NCBI RefSeq assembly: GCF_008120935.1
Contig: NZ_RDBO01000020.1
Coordinates: forward strand, 268,236-302,871
Source of the DNA: Streptomyces sp. sk2.1
GTDB taxonomy: Bacteria; Actinomycetota; Actinomycetes; Streptomycetales; Streptomycetaceae
DNA: 34,636 nucleotides
Reading direction: 5' to 3'
The notes under the pieces: generated by a model
Seen by the model: the letters and a program-made list of their open reading frames with translations, nothing else
Told to the model about the DNA's origin: nothing
Databases searched by the model: none
Position numbers and translations under genes: made by a program
Shown: positions 24,770 through 31,334 of the stretch, one piece after another
How positions within the stretch are numbered: the stretch's first letter is position 1
Layout: the number at the start of each line of letters is the position of its first letter

Positions 24770-25678
24770 TCAGCCGCGCGACGAGGAGCCGCTCTGGCTG
24801 CCGGGGCCGTCGTAGTCCTCGCCGTAGGCGCCCTTCGCGGGCCGGCGGCGGCGCAGCGGGGGCTCCACACCGTCGGCCAGGCGGCGGGCGGTGACGAGGA
24901 AGCCGGTGTGGCCGATCATGCGGTGGTCCGGGCGGACGGCCAGGCCCTCGACGTGCCAGTTGCGGATCATCGATTCCCAGGGCTGCGGTTCGGCGAAGCA
25001 GCCGATCTCGCGGATGGACTCGACGGTCCGCGCCAGCTGGGTGGTGGTGGCGACGTAGGCGCAGAGGATGCCGCCGGGCACCAGTGCCTTGGAGACGGCC
25101 TCCAGGCACTCCCAGGGGGCGAGCATGTCGAGGATGACCCGGTCGACGTCGGTGTCCGAAAGGTTGTCCTGGAGGTCGCCGACGGTGAGCTGCCAGGCGG
25201 GGTGCGGCTCGCCGAAGTAGCGCTCCACGTTCTGCTGGGCGATCTCGGCGAAGTCCTCGCGGCGCTCGTAGGAGTGCAGCATGCCCTGGTCGCCGATGGC
25301 GCGCAGCAGGAAGGTGGAGAGCGAGCCGGAGCCGACACCGGCCTCCACGACGCGGGCGCCGGGGAAGATGTCGGCGAAGGCCAGGATCTGCCCCGCGTCC
25401 TTGGGGTAGACCACGGCGGCGCCGCGGGGCATGGACAGGACGTAGTCGGGGAGCAGGGGACGCAGCGCGAGGTAGGCGACGTTTCCCGTGGTTCGGACCA
25501 CACTGCCCTCGGGGGCACCGATCAGCTCGTCGTGCGGGAAAGAACCCTTGTGGGTGTGGAAGTTCTTCCCTGCTTCGAGCGTGAAGGTGTAGTGGCGTCC
25601 CTTGGGGTCGGTGAGCTGGACCTGGTCCCCGACCTTGAAGGGCCCGCGTCGGCGGGCGGCACCGGTCGGTTCAGACAT
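24770..25678 (-). CDS. trmI: tRNA (adenine-58-N1)-methyltransferase TrmI
   Basis: The product has 302 residues. The N-terminal beta domain (FKVGDQVQLTDPKGRHYTFTLEAG) is followed by a class I methyltransferase fold with VVEAGVGSGSLSTFLLRAIG (SAM-binding loop, about residues 109-128) and RVILDMLAPWE (catalytic Asp region). It methylates A58 in the T loop of tRNA, working as a tetramer. The C-terminus has a disordered Arg/Gly/Ser tail. trmI is a common neighbour of mpa/arc in actinobacteria. The ATG at 25678 has no clear ribosome site; TACGCT lies six bases before it, so a leaderless message is possible. Confidence 0.95.
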   Translation of the reverse strand: MSEPTGAARRRGPFKVGDQVQLTDPKGRHYTFTLEAGKNFHTHKGSFPHDELIGAPEGSVVRTTGNVAYLALRPLLPDYVLSMPRGAAVVYPKDAGQILAFADIFPGARVVEAGVGSGSLSTFLLRAIGDQGMLHSYERREDFAEIAQQNVERYFGEPHPAWQLTVGDLQDNLSDTDVDRVILDMLAPWECLEAVSKALVPGGILCAYVATTTQLARTVESIREIGCFAEPQPWESMIRNWHVEGLAVRPDHRMIGHTGFLVTARRLADGVEPPLRRRRPAKGAYGEDYDGPGSQSGSSSRG

Positions 25679-25740
25679 GTGACCAGCGTACCGGTGTTTC
25701 CCCGGCCTCCGACCGCGAGCCCGGGGCGGGTGGCGGGCGT

Positions 25741-27027
25741 TCAGGCGGCGGGCCGGGCCAGGGCCGCGACGAAGGCCCGCTCCACGTCGGCCGTGGAGAG
25801 CACCCCGTAGATCTCGCCGGTCTCCTCGACGACGAGGTACTCGGTCGCCGGGGTGGCCTTGAGCCGGTCCAGGAGTGCTTCGCCGGACAGTTCGGCGGAG
25901 ACCCGCATGCCTTCGGTGAGGTCCTGGGCGAGGCCGCCGACGGCGACCCAGGGGCGGCGGTGCTCCGGCACGGAGACGATGGCGGTCTCGCGGACGAGGC
26001 CCTTCGGCTCGCCGTGGCCGTCGACGACGACGAGGGCGCGGGCGCCCGCCTCGTTGGCCCTGCGCAGGGCCTCGGAGAGCGGGGTGTCGGCCTCCACCGG
26101 AACGGCGCGGCGGGTGAGGGTGCGGGCCCGCAGTTCGGGGAGGTGCTCGCGCAGCCGGGCCATGCGCAGGCTGTTGCCCGCCCCGGTCCAGATGATCGCG
26201 GCGAGGATGGCGGCGAGCAGCGCGTCGGTGACGGTGTCCATGCCGCTGAGCTCGGCGGGGTCGTTGCCGAAGGATCCGCTGTGGGTGAGCAGCGGCAGGC
26301 CGATCAGGGTGACGACGGCGAGGGCGCGGCCGACCCAGGCGGCGGCGACGGTGCCGCTCATCGGGCGTCCGGTGATCTTCCAGACGACGGCCCGGAGCAT
26401 GCGTCCGCCGTCGAGCGGGAGGCCGGGCAGGAGGTTGAAGGCGGCCACCAGGAGGTTGGAGATCATCAGGCCGGCGAGCAGGACGCCGGGCACGGTGCCG
26501 GGCTCGACGAACATCATCCCGACGTAGAACAGTCCGGCGAGCACCAGGGAGAGCAGCGGACCGACGAAGGCGAGCAGGAACTCCCGGCCGGGGGTCTCGG
26601 ACTCCTTCTCGATCTCGGAGACGCCGCCGAAGAACTGGAGCTGGATGCGGCGCACCGGGAGCTTGTAGCGCAACGCCATGACCGTGTGCGCGAGTTCGTG
26701 GACGAGCACGGAGGCGTAGAAGGCGATGGCGAAGAAGAGGGAGACCAGGTAGCGCGCCGCGCCGAGCTCCGGCAGCACCCGGTCGAGCTGCCCGCCGAAG
26801 ACCCAGGTGATCAGTGCGGCCACGAGGAACCAGCTGGGCGCCACGTACACGGGCACGCCGAAGGGGCGGCCCATGAGGAGGCCGCCTCCGGGCTCTTCGG
26901 GGCGCTGCGGCCGGCCTCCGTCGGGGCCGGTCCCGGGTGCCGTTCCCCCGGCACCGGGCTGCGGCCGCCCGCTGTCGCCGCTCTCGTCCACGGGGTCCCT
27001 TCGGTCGGTGCCCTGCGGCACGGTCAT
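25741..27027 (-). CDS. M50 (site-2 protease type) membrane metalloprotease with CBS domains
   Basis: The product is 428 residues from ATG 27027. After a Pro/Gly-rich N-terminus come membrane helices with HELAH (His110, Glu111, His114; zinc site) and NLLPGLPLDGGR (Asp206, third ligand), the two signatures of M50 proteases. The C-terminal 120 residues form a pair of CBS domains, which often sense adenine nucleotides. Enzymes of this type cut membrane-bound regulators or lipoprotein remnants. No substrate is evident here. ATG 27027 has a poor ribosome site; the ATG at residue 52 (LLMGRPFGVP), preceded by ggagg, is a plausible alternative. It is divergent from the RecB-family gene. Confidence 0.92.
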   Translation of the reverse strand: MTVPQGTDRRDPVDESGDSGRPQPGAGGTAPGTGPDGGRPQRPEEPGGGLLMGRPFGVPVYVAPSWFLVAALITWVFGGQLDRVLPELGAARYLVSLFFAIAFYASVLVHELAHTVMALRYKLPVRRIQLQFFGGVSEIEKESETPGREFLLAFVGPLLSLVLAGLFYVGMMFVEPGTVPGVLLAGLMISNLLVAAFNLLPGLPLDGGRMLRAVVWKITGRPMSGTVAAAWVGRALAVVTLIGLPLLTHSGSFGNDPAELSGMDTVTDALLAAILAAIIWTGAGNSLRMARLREHLPELRARTLTRRAVPVEADTPLSEALRRANEAGARALVVVDGHGEPKGLVRETAIVSVPEHRRPWVAVGGLAQDLTEGMRVSAELSGEALLDRLKATPATEYLVVEETGEIYGVLSTADVERAFVAALARPAA

Positions 27028-27067
27028 GCAGTGTTCGAGGGTGTGTGGTCGATGGTATGCCGCCGAC

Positions 27068-27089
27068 TGTCGGTGGCGAGCCGTAGGGT
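27068..27089 (+). promoter_or_regulatory. PafBC/RecA-NDp-type promoter before the RecB-family gene
   Basis: TGTCGGTG (27068-27075), eight bases, then TAGGGT (27084-27089) matches the published DNA-damage motif TGTCRGTG-N8-TANNNT without a mismatch. The -10 ends seven bases before the ATG at 27097, so transcription should start at or next to the A of the start codon, giving a leaderless message. The match is seen directly; control by PafB/PafC is inferred. Confidence 0.8.
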
Positions 27090-27096
27090 CTTCGAC

Positions 27097-28008
27097 ATGA
27101 CCTCCCTGTCGCGGTCCCCCCAGCCGCCCTCGTCCCTGTCGCCGTCGCGGGCGAGCGATTTCATGCAGTGCCCGCTGCTGTACCGCTTCCGGGTCATCGA
27201 CAAGCTGCCGGAGAAGCCCAGCGAGGCGGCTACCCGGGGCACGCTGGTGCATGCCGTGCTGGAGCGGCTCTTCGACAGTCCCGCGGCGGAACGCACGGCC
27301 GGCCGGGCCACGGCGCTGGTGCCCGGTCAGTGGGACCGGTTGCTGGGGTCGAAGCCCGAGCTGGCCGAGCTGTTCGCCGGGGACGCCGGGGGCGAGCGGC
27401 TCGCGCGCTGGCTCTCGGAGGCGGAGAGCCTGGTGGAGCGGTGGTTCTCGCTGGAGGACCCGACGCGGCTGGAGCCCGCCGAGCGGGAGCTGTTCGTCGA
27501 GACGGAGCTGGAGTCCGGGCTGCGGCTGCGCGGGGTGATCGACCGGATCGACGTCGCGCCGACGGGCGAGGTCCGGATCGTCGACTACAAGACGGGCAAG
27601 GCACCGCGTCCGGAGTACGCGGAGGGCGCGCTGTTCCAGATGAAGTTCTACGCCCTGGTGATCTGGCGTCTGAAGGGCGTGGTGCCGCGCCGGCTCCAGC
27701 TCGTCTACCTCGGCAGCGGGGATGTCCTGACGTACGACCCGGTGGTGGCGGACCTGGAGCGGGTGGAGCGCAAGCTGCTGGCCCTCTGGGACGCAATCCG
27801 GCTGGCCACGGAGACGGGCGAGTGGCGGCCCCGGCCGACGAAGCTCTGCGGCTGGTGCGACCACCAGTCGGTCTGTCCCGAATTCGGTGGCACTCCCCCG
27901 GTGTATCCGCTGTCGGTCCGCCCGCCCGAGTCGGAGCCCGGGGAGCAGGGCAGAATGGATCCGGTCCGCACTGAGGCCGGCCGGCCCGTGGCCCCCGAAG
28001 GACCCTGA
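27097..28008 (+). CDS. RecB-family (PD-(D/E)XK) nuclease with Fe-S cluster motif
   Basis: The product has 303 residues. SRASDFMQCPLLYRFRVID carries Cys25, and the C-terminal LCGWCDHQSVCPEF carries Cys251, Cys254 and Cys260; these four Cys form the Fe-S cluster pattern known from AddB and Cas4 nucleases. The catalytic core is GVIDRID (Asp149) and VDYKTGK (Asp163, Lys165). It is a single-domain nuclease with no helicase part. It is likely to act in DNA end processing. The ATG at 27097 fits a leaderless start from the PafBC-type promoter. The mycobacterial homologue also lies beside trmI. A response regulator gene follows after ten bases. Confidence 0.92.
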   Translation: MTSLSRSPQPPSSLSPSRASDFMQCPLLYRFRVIDKLPEKPSEAATRGTLVHAVLERLFDSPAAERTAGRATALVPGQWDRLLGSKPELAELFAGDAGGERLARWLSEAESLVERWFSLEDPTRLEPAERELFVETELESGLRLRGVIDRIDVAPTGEVRIVDYKTGKAPRPEYAEGALFQMKFYALVIWRLKGVVPRRLQLVYLGSGDVLTYDPVVADLERVERKLLALWDAIRLATETGEWRPRPTKLCGWCDHQSVCPEFGGTPPVYPLSVRPPESEPGEQGRMDPVRTEAGRPVAPEGP

Positions 28009-28018
28009 AGGAGACCCT

Positions 28019-28690
28019 GTGGCTATCCGCGTCCTACTGGTCGACGATCAACCGTTGCTGCGCACCGGCTTCCGGATGATTCTGGAGGCGGAGGGGGATC
28101 TCGCGGTGGTGGGCGAGGCCGGTGACGGCCTCCAGGCTCTCGACCAGGTGCGGGCGCTGCAGCCCGATGTGGTGCTGATGGACATCCGCATGCCGCGGAT
28201 GGACGGTGTGGAGGCGACGCGCCAGATCACCGGTCCCGGCCGGGACGGCCCGGCGAAGGTGCTGGTGCTGACCACGTTCGATCTCGACGAGTACGTGGTG
28301 GAGGCACTGCGCGCGGGTGCCAGCGGCTTCCTGCTGAAGGACGCCCCGGCCAATGAGCTGGTGCAGGCCATCCGGGTGGTCGCGGCGGGCGAGGCGATGC
28401 TCGCCCCGAGCATCACCCGCAGGCTGCTCGACAAGTACGCGGACCACCTGCCGTCCGGCGAGGATCCCGTGCCCGACACGCTGCACACGCTGACCGACCG
28501 CGAGGTCGAGGTGTTGAAGCTGGTGGCCCGCGGCCTGTCGAACGCGGAGATCGCCGCGGATCTGTTCGTCAGCGAGACGACGGTGAAGACGCATGTCGGG
28601 CACGTGCTGACCAAGCTCGGGCTGCGCGACCGGGTGCAGGCGGCCGTGTACGCGTACGAGAGCGGCCTGGTGCGTCCCGGCGCCCAGTGA
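28019..28690 (+). CDS. NarL/LuxR-type response regulator (orphan)
   Basis: The product has 223 residues. The receiver domain has VLLVDDQPLLRTGF (Asp9, Asp10), phospho-acceptor Asp55 in LMDIRMPRMDG, LVLTTFDLDEYV and FLLKDAP. The C-terminal LuxR HTH is LTDREVEVLKLVARGLSNAEIAADLFVSETTVKTHV. No histidine kinase is next to it, so its partner is elsewhere. The GTG at 28019 has aaggag five to six bases upstream. It starts ten bases after the nuclease gene and may be read from the same DNA-damage promoter, which would put a two-component regulator under that response (inference). Confidence 0.95.
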   Translation: MAIRVLLVDDQPLLRTGFRMILEAEGDLAVVGEAGDGLQALDQVRALQPDVVLMDIRMPRMDGVEATRQITGPGRDGPAKVLVLTTFDLDEYVVEALRAGASGFLLKDAPANELVQAIRVVAAGEAMLAPSITRRLLDKYADHLPSGEDPVPDTLHTLTDREVEVLKLVARGLSNAEIAADLFVSETTVKTHVGHVLTKLGLRDRVQAAVYAYESGLVRPGAQ

Positions 28691-28711
28691 GGGCGGCCGT
28701 GCGGTGACGTG

Positions 28712-28754
28712 CCCGCCGCCCGGACGCGTCCTCGTGGGGTGTCCGGGCGGCGGG
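28712..28754. terminator. Bidirectional hairpin terminator
   Basis: Perfect 14-bp arms (cccgccgcccggac / gtccgggcggcggg) at 28712-28725 and 28741-28754 with a 15-nt loop lie between the convergent response regulator and binding-protein genes. Confidence 0.85.
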
Positions 28755-28758
28755 TTGC

Positions 28759-30357
28759 TCAGTCGGCGCTTTCCTCCAGTTCCCAGAGCTGGAGTTCACC
28801 GGAGGAGTTGAGCGCCCACTCGACCCCGGTGAGGCCGTCGTGGGAGGCGGCGTACTGCTTGCCCTGCCAGATCGGCAGTACGGGGACGTCGGTGGCGACG
28901 AGGTCCTGGAGCTCCTCGAAGGTTCCCGCCGCGGCACTGCGGTCGGCCACGCGCCGGGACTCCGGGATGAGCTTCTTCTGCGCCAGGGTCGACTTGTAGG
29001 GCGAGTTGAGGAAGTTGTTCTTGTCGAGGAACGGCGCCGTGTAGTTGTCCGGGTCCGGGAAGTCGGGGAACCACCCCATGCCGTAGACGGCGTAGTCACC
29101 ACGCACCTGGGCGGGGCGGAACTTCGCCCAGGGGGTGCCCTTGATGGTGACGTCGAACAGCCCGGTGTCGTCGAGCTGCTTCTTCAGTGCCCGGAACTCC
29201 TCGGCCGTCCCGGTGCCGAAGTGGTCGGTCGTGTAGTGCAGGGTGAGCTTCACCGGGGTGTCGATGTGCCCGGCCCGCAGGATCTTCGCCGCCTTGGCGG
29301 TGCTGGGCTCGCCGTACTTGTTGTAGAACGAGTTGGAGTGTCCGGTGATGCTGGACGGGATCAGCGAGTACAGCGGCTCGGCCGTGGCGCCGTACACCTC
29401 GCTCGCGATCTCGCCGCGGTCGACGACCTGCGCCATGGCCTGGCGGACCGCCTTGCTCTTCACGGTCTCGTCGTCGGTGTCGAAGCCGAGGTAGCGGATG
29501 GCGAGCCCCGGTATCTCGGTGAGCCTGACGCCCTCCTCCGGTTTCTCCAGCATCCGCTGGGCCTGCTCGGGCGTCATGGTGCGGGTCATCATGTCGATCT
29601 TCTTGCGGTCGAAGGCCTTCTCCATCGCCTTCGCGTCCGGGAGGAGGTCGAGCTCGATCTCCTCGTTCCGCACCTTCAGGTCTCCCCTGTAGAGGGGGTT
29701 CCTGGTGAAGACGACCTTGACGACCCTGTCGTGCTCGACCTCCGGTTTCATGGTGTACGGGCCGGAGCCGTTCACCTGGAACCCGGTCCGCGCGGACTTC
29801 GCGTCGTACTCGGTCCGCGGCACGATCCCCGCGACGGGGGTGGAGAGCTTGTACGGGAACGTGGCGTCCGGCGTACGGAGGTGGAAGACGACCTCCCGCT
29901 CGTTCGGCGTCTCGACCGTGTCGACGTTGGCGAGAAGGGCGCCGGGCCCGTTGGGGGTGTCGATGCGGATGACCCGGTCGATGGAGTACTTCACGTCGTC
30001 GGACGTGATCCTCCTGCCGTTGGTGAACTTGAGGTCGCTGCGCAGTTCGCAGCGGTAGCTCTCGTTCTGGGTGTCCGTGAAGAAGCAGTTCTCGGCCGCC
30101 TCGGGCACCGGCAGGCCGCCGCCGCGCGGCACGTGCATCAGGGTCTGCACGGTCTGCCGGAGCACGTTCCACGCGCCGGCCTCGTAGGCGACGGCGGGGT
30201 CGAACGGTGCGGGGTTGTCCTTCGAGGCGACGAACTGGTCCGTGGTGCCGACGACGACGGCGTCCCCGCCGGCGCCCCCGCCCGACGCGCCGCAGGCGGC
30301 GAGTACGGGTGCGAGCAGGCCGACGACGGCCGGCAGCACCAGAGTCTTGCGGTTCAT
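28759..30357 (-). CDS. ABC transporter substrate-binding lipoprotein (family 5, peptide type)
   Basis: The product has 532 residues. The signal LVLPAVVGLLAPVLAAC ends in a lipobox with acylated Cys22, followed by a Gly-rich linker. The remainder fits the SBP_bac_5 (DppA/OppA) family in length and layout: LRSDLKFTNGRRITSDDVKYSIDRV, a central TYLGFDTDD-like region (IRYLGFDTDDET) and YGMGWFPDFPDPDNYTAPF near the C-terminus. It should bind peptides or similar ligands outside the cell. No permease or ATPase genes adjoin it, so it must work with a transporter encoded elsewhere. ATG 30357 is preceded by gaggga. It is flanked by a terminator downstream and a long upstream region. Confidence 0.94.
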   Translation of the reverse strand: MNRKTLVLPAVVGLLAPVLAACGASGGGAGGDAVVVGTTDQFVASKDNPAPFDPAVAYEAGAWNVLRQTVQTLMHVPRGGGLPVPEAAENCFFTDTQNESYRCELRSDLKFTNGRRITSDDVKYSIDRVIRIDTPNGPGALLANVDTVETPNEREVVFHLRTPDATFPYKLSTPVAGIVPRTEYDAKSARTGFQVNGSGPYTMKPEVEHDRVVKVVFTRNPLYRGDLKVRNEEIELDLLPDAKAMEKAFDRKKIDMMTRTMTPEQAQRMLEKPEEGVRLTEIPGLAIRYLGFDTDDETVKSKAVRQAMAQVVDRGEIASEVYGATAEPLYSLIPSSITGHSNSFYNKYGEPSTAKAAKILRAGHIDTPVKLTLHYTTDHFGTGTAEEFRALKKQLDDTGLFDVTIKGTPWAKFRPAQVRGDYAVYGMGWFPDFPDPDNYTAPFLDKNNFLNSPYKSTLAQKKLIPESRRVADRSAAAGTFEELQDLVATDVPVLPIWQGKQYAASHDGLTGVEWALNSSGELQLWELEESAD

Positions 30358-30582
30358 CTTGGACGCTCTCCCTCATCCCGGTATCGAGAGAGCGACATTA
30401 GTAGGCACTGCCGGCAGGGCCGCGCAGGAAAGTTCCGCCGCATGATCGGGCGGCGGAAGGGCATAACCACGCACCGTTTCCCTGCATCCGAAAGGCTTCG
30501 TCCGAACCAGTGCAATCAGGACTTTTCGCCACCGCAAAACGGGCACGCAGGTGGATCTTGAACAATTTTCAGGATTTATCGA

Positions 30583-30596
30583 GTGACAAAGCTCAC
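30583..30596 (-). promoter_or_regulatory. CRP-like motif
   Basis: The minus strand reads GTGAGCTTTGTCAC, which fits GTG-N6-GNCAC, the motif reported for Streptomyces Crp. It is about 225 bases upstream of the binding-protein start, far for direct activation. A 14-mer with seven fixed bases is expected by chance, so confidence is low. Confidence 0.3.
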
Positions 30597-30617
30597 GATT
30601 TCCTGTATTTGCAATCC

Positions 30618-30656
30618 CTGTCGCGCACACATCCCCCCCACACACGTGCGCGACAG
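30618..30656 (-). terminator. Hairpin terminator after the HAD remnant
   Basis: Perfect 11-bp arms ctgtcgcgcac (30618-30628) and gtgcgcgacag (30646-30656) enclose a 17-nt C/A-rich loop, about 64 bases beyond the HAD stop codon. Confidence 0.65.
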
Positions 30657-30719
30657 AAAGCACACATTCATCACCGAGAGCTTTTCCTTTCTTTCACAGA
30701 AATACTCCCGGTGCGCGAA

Positions 30720-31334
30720 TCACTGCATTCCCGTGACCAGCTCCCGGAGGAAAGCGAGGTCGACTTCCTCCAGCGAGTTCACGACCACCCGGCCGGACGC
30801 GGGGGCGATGGGGGCGACGGACGGCACGGCGACCACCCGGCAGCCGGCGGCCTCCGCGGCGGCGACACCGGTCGCGGTGTCCTCGATGACGGCACAGCGC
30901 TCGGGGGCGGCGCCGAAGCCGGCGGCGGCGGTGAGGTAGGGCTCCGGGTGCGGCTTCGTGCGGGAGACCTCGTCGCCCGCGACGGTGAGGGCGAAGTGGT
31001 GGTGCCCCACCGAGTCCAGCACCCGGTCGATGATCCGCCGGTGCGAGGCGGAGACCAGGGCGGCGGGGACCTCGTGCCTGGCCAGTTCGTCCAGGAGCCG
31101 GGCCGCGCCCGGCATCAGCGGGACGCCCCGGCCGATGCGCTTCTCGAAGCGGTCGTTGAGCAGCACGGTGAGTTCGTCGAGGGTGACGTCCGCGCCGGTG
31201 ACATCGATGAGGTAGCCGGCGCTGCGGGTCATCGGACCGCCGACCACCACGTCCCGCCACGCCTCGTCGAGCCGATGCCCGAGTTCGGCGAAGACCTCCA
31301 CCTCGGCATCCCACCAGAAGCCCTCGGTGTCGAC
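30720..31334 (-). pseudogene. HAD-family phosphatase, 5' end missing
   Basis: From 31334 the minus strand encodes 204 residues of a beta-phosphoglucomutase-like HAD hydrolase: VDTEGFWWDAEVEVFAELGH, then AALVSASHR (motif II region), SRTKPHPEPYL (motif III Lys) and VIEDTATGVAAAEAAGC (motif IV). What is missing is the start codon and motif I (the DxDGT/V just before VDTE), which carries the catalytic aspartates. Immediately upstream the sequence is MetH coding sequence in a different frame. No good start precedes the fragment: the nearest in-frame GTG codons lie inside the cap region. So it is a remnant, unlikely to be active. It is probably the downstream neighbour of metH, joined to it by a deletion. 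Confidence 0.85.

Larger units (their letters stand above)
30358..30719. other. Intergenic region upstream of the binding-protein gene
   Basis: This 362-bp stretch is less GC-rich than its surroundings, especially 30555-30620. It contains the downstream hairpin of the HAD remnant, a CRP-like 14-mer, and an inverted repeat cgctctc/gagagcg (30364-30370 and 30388-30394) in the expected leader of the binding-protein gene. I see no credible gene; plus-strand readings here are short and lack coding features. Confidence 0.6.

Noticed and set aside
24447..25109. N-terminal extension of the secreted protein through the repeats and into trmI
   Set aside because: The extension is Pro/Arg-rich, crosses a terminator and tandem repeats, and overlaps trmI in another frame. 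The GTG at 24446 has a good ribosome site and leads into a signal segment.
28840..30561. Open frame of 573 codons on the plus strand opposite the binding-protein gene
   Set aside because: It is rich in Gly, Val, Arg and Leu with no recognisable domain and lies antisense to a clear lipoprotein gene.
30583..30939. Plus-strand gene starting in the region upstream of the binding protein
   Set aside because: It runs antisense into the HAD remnant, has no ribosome site and has no recognisable features.
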